DNA of 64,000 nt from Oehlia diaphana. Lineage: Eukaryota > Glomeromycota > Glomeromycetes > Glomerales > Glomeraceae. The stretch's first letter is position 1. Each line of letters opens with the position of its first letter. The position numbers and the translations under genes were made by a program. Below the pieces are notes generated by a model, which saw nothing but the letters and a program-made list of their open reading frames with translations, was not told the origin of the DNA and ran no database searches. Location: the NCBI GenBank assembly GCA_003833135.1, contig QZLH01000209.1:1-64000 (forward strand). The letters run 5' to 3'. This document shows positions 10,799-23,285 of the stretch, one piece after another.

Positions 10799-13027
10799 TT
10801 AGCAATTAAATCCTGGTACATCAATTAAAACACAATCTTTTTCCTCAAATTCAAATTCTTCGCAGTCCTCTTCGGCAACTCCAGATTCATGCGTTAAGCA
10901 TACAAAATCCGTAGTCTGATAAATCAAATTGTCACATTTAAAATTATTTTAGCAATCTGGATTTCACAAACATTATTATCACAAATATAAAAAATTGTAT
11001 AGCTTACTTCTTCTAAAGCGATAATAGGATGATGCCAAATACCAGGGTGATAACTGATTCCTTGAGTGCTTGACACAACAAATGCATTAAGTGTGCTCAA
11101 ATCTGGCCTATCACCTTCATCATTACTTAAACACACAACAACCAAATATCCTTTAACTTTACCATTGTTTAATGGTACAAACATTTGTGAAGAATAAGGA
11201 TGTCTTTCCATTAACCGTAAAATAAATGGAAGAGACTTCGCAGGTGAACATTTAAATAAACTCAAATTAGGTTCAGCTTTAGCGATTATATGAGTTTTAT
11301 TGCTCGTAGAATTATCAGAGTTGCTAGATTGACTCTGGATGTTTGATTGGCGGAAATTTATGACTGGAGCGATGTTATTGTACTTACGCGCCGTACCTTG
11401 ATTAGCAGGTGTCACTTTTATAGAATGACTTACTGAGATACAATTTTGAGAAGCGGAAGAATGTTCAGGAAATGATTGAATTATATGTCCGTATGACGAA
11501 TAAGATGCATAAGTTAGTGGAGTAGCTGTGATACGTGTAAGAGAAGTCTCCGAAGTACGAGTTGCGATTTGTGCTACATTATCGGTCGCATTTTTTGGTA
11601 ACTCTCTTCGCCCAATAATTCTTAATCGTTTAACCCCTCCGTCTATAAAAAAAATAGGCGATAAAATTTAGAAAAGATTTTAAAGTAAAAAAAAATATCT
11701 TTTCTCACGTATGATGTTAAATTACCAGGGAAAATTGTCATTTTAACGTGTGAAAACTTTTTATTTTTTTCTTTTAATTCGAAATAATGTTGTTTATGAG
11801 GTCCAAGTTTATTTCTTTCAAGTAAAGTGGCCCATTGGTTGGATTCAATATTTTCTAACGATAAATCTTTATCACAAAAACATCCTTCAAGTAAGACACT
11901 ATCAGGATAATTTCCTTTAAAAAATGCAGTGTCAATTTCAACTTTTTCCAAATAACCCGGAGCTCCTAATTTAATTATTACCCAATCCTTATGGTTAGGC
12001 TGACGGGAACGTTTTGTTTCCCATCCGTCGCTCATATCCTTTCCACGGCCTGGTAATAAAAGGTTATCTGATTTACCAAAATGCTGATCACTATGGAAAA
12101 TAACTCGACCTTCGTTTCCTACATATGCTAAATCTATTGGTGTGGAGGGATCTATTGGCCATCTTGCACTTACAACTCCATATACCCTAAATCGTGCTAC
12201 ACCACCATCAGGATAAATATTTAATTTAACATGAGTAAATTTTATGGAAGTTTTTTGTATCCCAAAAAAATGTTGGGAACTTGGACCTAAGTTAACTTTA
12301 GTCAATACTTTATGCCACTAAAATAAATAAATAAATAAATAAATTAGTAGTAAGTAAAAAATATTTATACATGTATCTTAATAATAATAAATAAAAAAAA
12401 TTTTTACATTAGTATCATCCCCATGAATTGGATCTTTATGAGGAGAATAACAAGCTTCAACATCTGCCAAAGGAGCATGATTTCCTACGAAGTGCGCAGT
12501 ATTTATGTCAAATCCTGTTAAATAACCTTCGAAACCCAATTTAATCACGACCCTGTGAGAAATAACGAAAATTAACTTATCGCCAATTTTGAGTAAATTT
12601 TTAAGCATAATATACGAGTTATTTACCAATCGTAAGAGGGACTGTGACGTTTAGTCTCCCAACCGTCCATCCATGCTCCACGTTCTAATATAAAAAATTT
12701 AATAACAAAAAAAAAAGAAATTTGTGTTACAGTTTTTCTTTACTTACCGGTATATCTACCCCATTCTCTAATAGGTTCTTGTGGTTTAAGTAAATTAAAA
12801 GCTTCCGCAAAAAATTCATCATTACATTCAATTACTTTTCCACCTAAGGTAGAACTTGCTAAATCTTTTTTTTTAAAAAGAAAAAAAAAAATTATTATTA
12901 TTTGTGATTGTTATATAACGAAATTTATTTCATGACAATTACCAACGAATTCTTTATCAAGTTGTTTAACACCTTCTATAATATCAAGAATGCGAAAATT
13001 AATTTTTGGATTATTAAATTCCTCCAT
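10799..13027 (-). CDS. DAL2-DAL3: Bifunctional allantoicase-ureidoglycolate lyase fusion, seven exons
   Basis: Predicted to hydrolyse allantoate to ureidoglycolate plus urea and then cleave ureidoglycolate to glyoxylate plus urea (purine catabolism). Exons are 12943-13027, 12748-12864, 12627-12684, 12408-12552, 11726-12317, 11008-11642 and 10799-10915, giving 582 aa. The N-terminal half has two allantoicase repeats: DLASSTLGGKV, GAWMDGWETKR, VVIKLGFEGYLTGFDINTAH in the first, and DMSDGWETKRSR, WVIIKLGAPGYLEKVEIDTA and MTIFPDGGVKRLRIIGRREL in the second. After about residue 330 a ureidoglycolate lyase domain begins (ITATPLTYASYSSYGHII), has a Ser/Asn-rich insertion, then NLSLFKCSPAK, LMERHPYSSQMFVPL and the hallmark SYHPGIWHHPIIALEE. 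The joint lies within exon 6, away from any splice site, so it is not an annotation artefact of two genes. The last exon provides an acidic tail ending in DVPGFNC. Confidence 0.92.
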
Positions 13028-13690
13028 TTTTTAAATAATGTTTATTTGATTTTTTAACACAGGCATTGTATATATATATATATAATTTCCTTAACGATTT
13101 GCGGGTATCATGGGATCAAGTATCTTTTTATTATCCTTCAGATTATCCGGATAATCCACTTATTTAAGTTTGACTAAGGAAATGTATCAAATCTTCATAT
13201 GCGTATCGTATATAAAAATAAGTCTTTTCCCCGAAAGTATAATGGGTGTACAACATAAAGTTTAAGACTGGCGTCAAAAAAAAAATTTAAGCCAATAACA
13301 CTAATGAAACTATTGATAAATAATTATGTAATTCAACAAAGTTTGGGAATTAGATTCATTTTATGACTGACAGCTTCAATTATTAAAATATTTTACTAGC
13401 CTATTAAATATAGAAGTATATCGTTCATTTGTCAGTAAACGAGAATTTAACTAGTCAATCCATTAGAGATTTATATTTTTGCTAAATATAATATATAATA
13501 CTATAAATAGAGAAGAATTTTTTCTTTTACGATACGTCGGTATCAATTGTACTTCTGTAAGGGGGGAATTCATTTGTGTTCAGCCAAATTTGCAGGAGAT
13601 AGAATCACGAGAATAAAAAATGCATTATGTGAAAGATATACATAAAAGGTATGGGTACTGATATAATCGTGTAGATCTTTCCTTTAGATA
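13028..13690. other. Intergenic, putative promoter side of the allantoicase fusion
   Basis: No gene seen. A short motif cluster at about 13130-13160 (attatccggataatcc) resembles GGATAATC-type repeats seen again near 43310-43440. Confidence 0.35.
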
Positions 13691-13744
13691 ATGCCAGAAT
13701 TTACTAGAATTTGTTGCTTTTTAAGATACAGTTACCTTTTTTTT

Positions 13745-13890
13745 ATTATCCATCATATTAATATTCTTATTCATCGTATTAATATTCTTATCTATCATAT
13801 TAATATTATTATCTATCATATTAATATTCTTATCTATCGTATTAATATTCTTATCTACCATATTCTTATCTATCATATTAATATTATAAA
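13745..13890. repeat. Minisatellite, ~21-bp units (catattaatattcttatcta)
   Basis: About seven imperfect tandem units encode a meaningless I/H/N-rich frame. Low complexity and the absence of gene context argue against a protein. Confidence 0.85.
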
Positions 13891-14263
13891 TTGAAAGGTG
13901 TTTTTAATAATTTAATTGAAACTCATTCTTTAATAAAAATACATTAAATAATTAAAATTACAATAAATTTAACTGGTATACATGCAATAATTAATAGTTA
14001 AATTATAAGAAAATATAATTTTCTTTTTTAATTTTCTTTTTATTAATAATAATATTTTACAGTATTATTTTGCAAAACAATTTAAATTTTTATCATTATA
14101 ATACCAGAAGTCTATATTTAACAATAAAATTAAGATGATTAAAAAACTTTTAGAACTATAAAAAATTAAAAATTTTATAAATCTAAACTGGTAACTTTAT
14201 TCTTTAAAATGAATTCTATTAAACTACCAGCTAGATTTTCAAGAAAAATGTTTAATAAAAGGT

Positions 14264-14772
14264 TATTAATTCATGGTCCGCCAGTGAACTATAAAATTTG
14301 ACTATTAAAAGGCGGTGATAAGTTCATATATATTTTTATCAATAATTTAACATCTGTGATTCCAGAGAAAAAATATGGAATAACTCACCTTTTATTGGTC
14401 ATGGAGACATAAAATTATTACCATTAGATGAGACGAATCTGATAAACCAAATTTTATTTTCTTACGACCACTAGATGATGAGTTGTCTTTAAATTTTTTA
14501 GAATACTAAAATTTTTTTTCTTTTTAAATTCAAATTTTCAGCTCTTATGAAAGTGTCTTTTGGTGCTTAAAATTTTTACCAGTCTTTTATTATTAAGATA
14601 GCCAAATGTCATATTTTTATGCCTATAATATTGGTTTTCATATTATATTTTAGTAATTTATACCTTGCATTGCTGGAACTGTAGATTCTGCGCTATTAGT
14701 AAATATATATATAACTTTTACCGGAATTTAATAGCCAATTTTTATGGTTCACTGGCGGATTATGAATTAATA
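14264..14772. mobile_element. MITE-like element with ~44-bp terminal inverted repeats
   Basis: The left end (tattaattcat, then tccgccagtgaact) and the right end (agttcactggcgg-type inverse, then atgaattaata) match as inverted repeats over about 44 bp. The 509-bp interior has no ORF. It contains the string ccattagatgagacgaatct, a variant of the core motif found in other palindromic elements of this window. Confidence 0.75.
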
Positions 14773-15197
14773 TTTAAATTTGAATTATGCAATCTTATTG
14801 GTTGAAATTTTTTATAATCTGTGCTAAAATTGTGACTTTATAAATTATAATACTGCTGGCTTAAATTATAATAATTAAATATTTTTCTTTAAAAAATGAT
14901 AAATTATAAAATTAATGTATTTGTATTTGTGATCATATTTGATTTTTAAAGTTACAAATAATATCAATTTAAGAAAATTATGATTTATTATATATGCAAT
15001 TTATCACTATATCACATTTGTTATGTAATTTGATTGGTTTAATTATATAATAGTCATGGAATTTGCATGATCATTTATTGTAATAATGTAAAATAAACTT
15101 TTATAGATCAGTATTTTTCACGGCTTTTCTTTCTCTTATTTTAGCTATTTCTTTTATTAATATTTAAATATAAAACCATTTTTTTGCTAATATTGAT

Positions 15198-15742
15198 ACA
15201 GGTTGAAATGTAAAAAATCAGGCATCAATCAGTCACCAATTGGCACCAATCAGGTAGCTAATTGGTGACTGATTGGTAACTGATTGATGACTAATTAGCA
15301 TTTTTGCCAAATACTGTCACCAATCAGACAGTTTGCTAACTTTTGATCCAGTGATTAGAAAAGGATGAAATATAGTTTATTGGAATCGTCTCAATAAGAT
15401 GAATCTAATGGTATTAAAATTGTATTTCTAAAATTAATAATAATAAGAAATTAAATAAAATATAAATAGTATATTTTTATTTTTATATTTTACTTAATAT
15501 CTTATCAAGTATTAATCCTATAAATACAATTTTACTACCATTAGATTCGTTTTGTTGAGATGATTCTAATGAACTATATTTTATTTTTTTCTGATTACTG
15601 GATCAAAAGTTAGTAAACTGCCTGATTGGTAATGGTATTTGGTGAAAATACCAATTAGTCACCAATCAGTTACCAATCAGCTACCTGATTGGTGCCTGAT
15701 TAGTAACTAATTGATGCCTGATTTTCCACTTTTTGACCTGTG
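15198..15742. mobile_element. Large palindromic element of the cacaggt family
   Basis: The ends acaggttgaaatg and tttttgacctgtg, and nearly the whole length between them, form an imperfect inverted repeat. It includes blocks of gattggtgactgattgg-type sequence and an internal pair of tcgtctcaataagatgaatc-like motifs. The arms are more than 200 bp. It is the longer relative of 521-651; a foldback of this size would extrude or be amplified as a hairpin-type non-autonomous element. Confidence 0.8.
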
Positions 15743-15878
15743 TGAAATGTGAATATAAATATACCTTTTTTCATTAATATCAAATGTAAACTACTTTATT
15801 TACTACTTTATGAAAAATATAGAAGAAGAGTCAAACGAAAACACTCAAAACTCAGAATTTACATATGTACATATAGCT

Positions 15879-15965
15879 TAGGTTAAGATTAGAGTTAGGT
15901 TGAGTTTGATTAGGATTCAGATTAGGATTCAGATTAGGATTAGGGTTAGGGTTAGGGTTAGATTA
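15879..15965 (+). repeat. Interstitial telomere-like repeats (TTAGGG)n
   Basis: Degenerate units (gttaggt, gattaggattcag) merge into uninterrupted ttagggttagggttaggg at about 15939-15960. TTAGGG is the usual fungal telomere unit, so this is either an interstitial telomeric tract or a chance microsatellite. Confidence 0.75.
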
Positions 15966-18529
15966 GAATAGTAGATTAGTATTAGAAATATAAATTTTAT
16001 AATTTACTAATCATTTATGTTTTTTTAGATGATTACAATAATATAGGTAATGAAACTAAGTATCTTGTCTAATAAAGAATAACCAATTATTATTGTATTC
16101 AGAAAGAAAGATTGAATCATGAGAAACTTACAAAAGTTTTATTGCCGTATGGGCCAAGTAGTAGGGTTTTCAGATTATTACAAAAATTTATGAAAGATAG
16201 GAAATCAGATTTAAGATTAATATAGAGGATAAAATAAGTGATAAAAAAAATATTGATTCTTTGATACCAGTATTATGAAATCTGAAAAAAAAAATATAGT
16301 AAAGAATGACCATTTGGTATTAGTCATTCACTGAAGCTCCTAAACTTAAATCAAAAAATCAACGACATTGCAGAAATGTGAAAAGGTTGACTATTATCAA
16401 AAAAATTGCAAGGTACTATATTGTCAGTATATGTAAATATTATAATTTCTTGCACAAATTACATTAAATTTTATTTTTATAATTAGAAACAAGAAATTTA
16501 AAATCCATATGTGAAAGTTGGTCAGAAATAATTAATTAAAATGCATAAATAGAAAAAATGTATTAATAGAAAAAATGTATTACTGTATTTTTTCAAAATT
16601 AATCATCACTTTTTACAAGGATTTGATTAAAAAACTTGGAGAAGTGCTTAATTTTAGAAGTTTTTTTATTATTTTTTTATATAAAAATCTTTTTATTAAA
16701 GTTTAAAAAGTTGGTAGGGATGCTTATTAATTTCAGGAGGTAACTAATTTTAAAAAAATATGGTAATAGAAAGAATGTATCAATAGAAAAGATAATAGTA
16801 ATATGTTAATAAAATACATTGTGTTAATAATTAATTTGTATAATTATTGCTTTGTTTTAATAATAATAATGATAAACTAATCATATGATAATAATCTAAA
16901 CATATGATATTTAAGGACTAGCAATATATTACCGTAATGATAAAAAAAAATCCTTAATTTAAATAGTCAATTATTTTTTTTAAAAAAATATATTTAATAA
17001 TTTAGTAAAATATATTTTATTTATTTAAATATATATATAGTTTAATTTAATTTTTAGTTATATAATTAAAGATCAATTAGATCAATTTTAAAAAATTTAA
17101 ATAAAATTATGTAATTATTAAATATAGACTTTTAATAATATATATATATATTTTTTTTTAATTATTTTTTTTATTTTAATTATAATAATATTAATTATAA
17201 GAATATATTTTTTTTTTGCACCTATAATATATTGCATTTTTCTTTTTAGTAATTTTTATATATTAATTATGTTAATCATTTTGATTATATAACTTTATTA
17301 AGATTTTTTTTTTTATTAAAAAAGTTCTGATATAAGATCTATATACTTATTTATTATAAGAAACTTTATATTATATATATTTTTGACCTTTATATGTAAT
17401 ATATTATAGAAGTAGTATAAAGGTGTGATTTGACATAGATATGATAAAAAATAAAACTTTAATTATATATATATAAATATATTTATATTTATAATTAAAA
17501 TAATATTTAAAATATTTTCTCATAGGATATATTTGCCATTATGCATCAGTAAATAGAGTATTATTTTAATCATATAAGTTTTTTTAGAGAATTTTTTCCC
17601 TTTATATTGATTTATATCACTCTTCTTTGAATATAATAATAATAATAATAAAATATTTAAAATTTTACTATTGGTATTAATCAAATTTTAAAAATTGTTT
17701 TATTTATTAATTTAAATAAACAGAAATTTTATAATTAATTAATTAATTTGCAATTTATAAAAAATAAAGAATTTTTATCAAATTTAAGTAAATATTTACT
17801 ATAAATCCATATTATAATAATTTTAATTGCTATAAAATATAATTTGATTAGTACTAATTGCAAATAATAATAATATATTTAAATATATCTGTAATTTTTA
17901 GCTAATAATTTTAATAGTAAAATTTAATTAAACTGAATATTTATTTTGTAATTTAAATTTTAACTCTTATTTAAAATTTAAAATTTGAAGATATTCTTAT
18001 GATTTTTAATAAAAGATAGCCAAAAAGTTAAAAATTTACTTAGTGCTTTTAAAAATTTAAAATTATAATAAAGCTGTACTAATAATTGTATTTTAATTTT
18101 AAATTATAAGTACTAATAAATTTATACATAAAATTACTTTACTGATTATTAATGAAATTTTTTTTGTTTTTCATAAATTGTAATTATTTTTTTAAAAATT
18201 TTATTTTTAATTCAATTTTTTTAAAAAAATAATAATATCATATAATCTGAAATTTAGCCAATAAAAAATTGAAATCTTTTATATAAGATACTAATAAAAT
18301 GCAGTTTTTAAAAATTTTTTATTACAAATAAAATAAAATATAAAAAAAAATGAATTTCAATAATAAAAACATAAGTACTATTTTTAAATATAAAAGTTAT
18401 ATATTAATAAAAATTTTTTTTTAAAAAAAATTATATTTAATTTAAATTATAATGATTTAGGTTATTATTATTATAATACAGTTAACTTAAATTATTATAA
18501 ATTCTAGCTAATATATTTTATTTTAAGTT
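15966..18529. other. AT-rich gene desert
   Basis: About 2.5 kb with very low GC, long A/T runs and no frame of interest. I see nothing else in it. Confidence 0.5.
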
Positions 18530-18615
18530 TTTTACTTCAAATCACTAGAGGTGATCATTACCATTGGCCAGAATTATCAATTTTTACCAGCACTATATTT
18601 TATTAATGCTGGTAG
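18530..18615. repeat. Dispersed repeat, copy 2
   Basis: Matches 1634-1725 (acttcaaatcact, gtgatcattaccattgg, tttttaccag). See that entry. Confidence 0.6.
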
Positions 18616-19393
18616 ATTATTATAATTTCAATCACCATCCAGTAATTATCATCCTTAGTAATAGTTAAAAAAATTCATTTAGGTTAATTATATTTTTCTT
18701 AAAAAATAAAATTACCAGTTTATTTTTTTTTAAGTTGTATTTTTTTAAAGAGTTGAAAGATTTTTTAGTATTATATTTTTATTATTAAATATAAACTTCT
18801 AATATCATATTACTACCACTACTCAACATATTTATAACATAAATTTTCATAAAATTTAAATTTATTAGTAATTTTAACAGTAATTTTATTGGTTAATTAG
18901 TTTAAAAAGAAAAAAAATCAAAATAATTTAATGTAATATTTTTTTTTTATATGAAATTTATTTATATATACCGTATATTGCAGGCTATAGTACTTCCTAT
19001 ATATAGTACCCTTCAAAAAAAAAGTCATATTTTCCATTGATTTTATTATTTAAATAATTCAGCAAATATCTTAAATATGATATATAATAATATTCTAATT
19101 ATTTTATAAGTTTAAACACCTTTTATTAATAATAAAAAATTTATATAATAGGAAAATATAGGACTAAACCTTTAAAATTTGTAAGATATCTGAAGTACTA
19201 TAATCTGTGATATATGGTATATAGTAGGAACTTTAAAATTTTTTTACTTAAATTTTACCCTTTAATTCCAGTAACTTTCATTATTAGAAATAAGTGGAAT
19301 CCTGTTATTAGTTATTGCAAATTCCTAAAATACATAATTATTTATAAATTTCTTTTAGCAAATAATAATATAATTCAATAGGTCATATGAAAT

Positions 19394-19728
19394 ATAAAAT
19401 TTATACCTTTTTTTTAGAAGCTGTGGGTTCATGTTGCAGTTTCAGCAAATCTTAAAAGCACTTAGGCATAGATCTGGAGGAGGGGAACCCCTCTAGGAAA
19501 GTAAAGTTATTAAACTGGACTTACTCCACCAGTCTGCTGAAGCCCTCCCCTGATAGCGCACACATGGTTATTCTATCATGAATTAACAGGTGGTTTAAAT
19601 TTTAATTAATTAGTTTTTTATCTGTTATAAATATAGCTTACCTATGTAATAATGAGTAAATCTAATAAAATTTAAATGTGCTGCAGCCAAAAAAAAAAAT
19701 AAAAAATAAAATAAAATTTATACCTTTT
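19394..19728 (+). mobile_element. SINE-like retroposon with 18-bp target duplication and A-rich tail
   Basis: The 18-bp string ataaaatttatacctttt occurs exactly at 19394-19411 and 19711-19728. Between them lies a roughly 299-bp unit whose first 160 bp are distinctly GC-richer than the surroundings (ggaggaggggaacccctc, ccctcccctgatagcgc). It ends in an A-rich tail from about 19689. This layout is that of a target-primed, reverse-transcribed short insertion. I could not identify clear RNA polymerase III A and B boxes, so tRNA origin is not shown. Confidence 0.75.
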
Positions 19729-21421
19729 AACTTTTGTATTTTTATGGATAATATTATGATGTTATCTATTCAAGAATAACATAAAAAAAAGACTTAAAAA
19801 TACTTATAATCAAACAATTAGATAAAAATAAAAATTTAATAATTATACTTAAATTTTTTAGTAGCCAAAAATTAATTTATTGTATAAAATGAAATGTTAA
19901 TTGTTGATGAATATATACTGCTAATATGTATTAAAATTTAAGTGTTTTTTTTTTTTTATTATAAAATTAAACTTAAAATTGGTATAGTAGAATTTTCAGA
20001 AATTTAAATACAATTATAAAAAAATTTTTTTTTTAGTAAATTATATTTAATTATAATTTTTATTAAACCAATTTTAATGAATTTTTTTTTTGATTTTATA
20101 AAGCTTAATAGGGTTGATTGTGAGATTTGTAACAAATTTTCTAATTTTTTAATTAAGAGTTGGTTTATCACGTGGGATTTTCTGAAAAACAAATTCTGAT
20201 ATCACTATTCACTAAACTAGTTTTCAATTATTTGATTTAATTACGAAATTTATTATATTTAATTAAGTCATTTCGTTTTCTAGTATACTGCGAAATATAT
20301 TGTATATCGAACATATTTATTTTATTAATAAAATAAAAGATTTATTTCAACATTTTTACGACTGGTAAAAATTATAATTATACAGGATAAAAATTAGAAT
20401 TAATTAATTCAATATTTGACAAATTTTCTTAATACCTTGTGTAAAGCATAGTTTTAAGTTATAAATAATAATAAAGGAAAGAATTCCGAAAAGCTACTAT
20501 ATATATAACTTTCATAACATATTCTTTGACATATCAACGAAAAATTTCAGATTATTATTTGTATTTATAGATCCCTTTTTTCATCGGTATCGTATTCAAT
20601 AATTAATTTATTTATTATAAATATTAATTAAAATAATAGAATCGTATAATTAAATCTTCAACGATTTATATTTAATTTTTATATCATATCGATCTTTTTA
20701 TGGATTTTTCTACATTTTCAAGCTATTGAAGTAAAACTTATACTAAATTTTCTAAATATTTGCGCCATTGTAATTATTGCAAGATTCTTTCATTGGAAAA
20801 TGCTTATATTGTATTCTTTATAATTTTCGTATTCATATTCATCAAAGAAAGTTTCTCGATATATTATTAAGATTGCAGTGGTACTACTATAATCTACACA
20901 GCATAAATATTATCATAATACCTTCACGTATTTTATAATATGATATTCTCGAACTAAAATAACTAACCAATCCACACGGCTGAATACAACAGAAGGAGTT
21001 TCATTATGATAAAGTGCTATTAGAAGAAATACGGCACACCAACATAACAACAACACGACACATCGACACAACAAACAACTATTATTATATATTAGGCTGG
21101 ATGTCTGAAAAATCGAAACCCCACGGTTACGATAATGTAACCATATATTATACGTCATTTACTAGAATTTAAAAATATTGCTTAATGTCAAGTCGATCCA
21201 TGAGACCTGAACGTTAATATTTTTTTAAACCCTTCGGTCAAGTCCATTAAACTATTGTTAAAAATTTTATTATTTTTCTCTTATTTGTAACATTTGTAAC
21301 AATCATATCAATAATATAAACAATATAAAATTATCAAATATTGTGCAATGGGCAAAAATTATAGAAAATCTTTAAAAAATTTAGTCCATATAATTACCTT
21401 ATATGTGTTAATGTCATACTT
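19729..21421. other. AT-rich intergenic region
   Basis: No supported gene. The minus-strand frames at 20004-20192 and 20913-21158 are short, low in complexity or unrelated to known folds, and lack gene-like context. Confidence 0.4.
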
Positions 21422-23179
21422 TTAATCTAAGATCCAATCTGAATCTAATTTTGCATTGTTTTTTAGATTCTTACTAAAAGAAAATATTGGTATAAATATA
21501 AATATATATATAGTATATATAGAATGATAAAAAAAAAAAAACAACTTACGTATAAAAGGCATAAATTCTAACCAACTTTTAAAAAATTCATTATTTAAAG
21601 TTCCTAATTTTACATATTTCATCATAATGATTTCATAATCATTAGAAAATTCTTCAATATAAAAACCTAATGATAAATTTCTGATTCCATTCATAAAACA
21701 ATTATTTAAAAATTCTTCCAATTTTTCTTTTGAAATATTTAAATAAAATTGTACCCCAAATTTTTTTAAAGATATTGGAAAATAATTTCCTAATAATAAG
21801 ATTTTCTCATTTAAATCATTTGATTTATTAGTATTCAATAAATTTAAATATTCCAATTTTTTACATAATTGTAAAATAATTTCCAATGATTGAGTAAATT
21901 TAGGAGTAGATAATTCCAATTGAATTAAATTTGAACAATATTTAGCAATATTTCGAAACAATTCATCAATTAAATCTTGATTATCTTCTTCATCTTCGCT
22001 CCATGCTAATTCAAGTTTTTGAAGTGATGATAATTCATTAAGAAAAATTCCCATATATTTAAAATTTTTAATATTACATTGTATTTCCAAATTTTTCAAA
22101 TTTTTGAATGTAAAAGAATTATAACGAAAAAAATTATTCCAATCATCAATATTTGCTAATTGATCACAAAAATTATATATACTTAAATCAATTAATTGAT
22201 CACATCTTTTATTATTGAAAATATTCAACGAAATTTGACCAGTTGAAATAGTTAAAGATGTTAATTGTTCCAATTTAATTTTAATAGCTTCAGATATTTT
22301 AATTAAATGAAAATTATTCATTGACATAACATAAATTTCTCGTAAATTCATTTGATTCTTGATAAATTCAGCTAAATAATGTTCATCACAACATCCACAA
22401 TATATGCCAATACTTAAAATATTTTTACAAATATTATCAAGTTCTTGAATAAATCTTGGTTGTATACAAGTATTTAAATTAAATTTCTCTAATTTAGATA
22501 ATGATTCCTTCATTTGTGGTAATTGACTTGGTAAAGGAAAGTTTGAACCCCTTTTATTACAACTACCAATCTGTTTTGGATTATAAGCATTTAGAATGAA
22601 TTTAGGATTAATTTTCTTATCTCGATTATTGGAAACGATACATTTATCAACTAAATGATTACAAATTTCTTGAAATACGATATAATGACATTTTTGATCT
22701 ATGAATATAAAATGAAGTATTCATATTATTATTATTATTATAATAAATAATTATTTTTAAATTAATATTATTAATTTACCTTTAATAATACTTTTTTCTA
22801 CAAGAGAATTAAACAAAATATTAATCGCATTAAGAATCATATCAAATGATATCTTTTTTATTAATGAACAATAATCAAACATTGGTTGACTTTCTTCTTT
22901 CAATTCATCAAAATTAATCCCATAAGTTCTTATCTTAATTTTAATTTCAAAAGGTAAACATTTAATCATAGTAGAAATAATATTTAAATATGATTTATCT
23001 TTTGATAATTTAGAATTTATTAAATTTAAATTTATAAATTCAATAGGATTTTTCCATAAAATGCGTATAGCGTTTGCACTCCATTTTTTATTTACTAAAA
23101 TACATTTAAATAATTCAGGGATTTGAAGATTTTCAAATATTTCGGAAAGAAGTTCAGAAGTAAAATCATTTTCTTTCAT
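21422..23179 (-). CDS. F-box/LRR-type protein (probable SCF substrate adaptor)
   Basis: Exon 1 (22780-23179) starts at the ATG giving MKENDFTSELLSEIFENL. It then has ELFKCILVNKKWSANAIRIL, the F-box-like segment common in mycorrhizal fungal F-box proteins, followed by LWKNPIEFIN. Exon 2 starts at 22698 (intron 22699-22779) and stays in frame through the residues before MKESLSKLEKFNLN. It then encodes leucine-rich-repeat-like segments (LEKLNL, NLIQLELSTP, LSLGF). Expected role: Skp1 binding through the F-box and substrate recognition by the repeats. The 3' end is uncertain. A donor after 21550 (C|gtaagt) suggests a last intron; reading through it gives an FFFFYHSIYTIYIF-like tail ending at 21422, while splicing gives a short different tail. 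Confidence 0.7.
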
Positions 23180-23194
23180 CTTCAATTTCGTCAA

Positions 23195-23228
23195 TTATTA
23201 AAACTTCAAAAACGAAAAAAAAAAGAAG

Positions 23229-23285
<57 letters not shown>

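Noticed and set aside
13691..13894. Plus-strand frame rich in I/H/N repeats
   Set aside because: It is the translation of a 21-bp minisatellite.
19412..19575. tRNA gene or clearly tRNA-derived head of the SINE-like unit
   Set aside because: No cloverleaf or convincing A and B boxes on either strand; no tRNA, rRNA or CRISPR array was found anywhere in the window.
20913..21158. Minus-strand frame with LLCRCVVLLLCWCAVFLL
   Set aside because: Short, hydrophobic by composition, no splice-linked neighbours, not supported as a gene.
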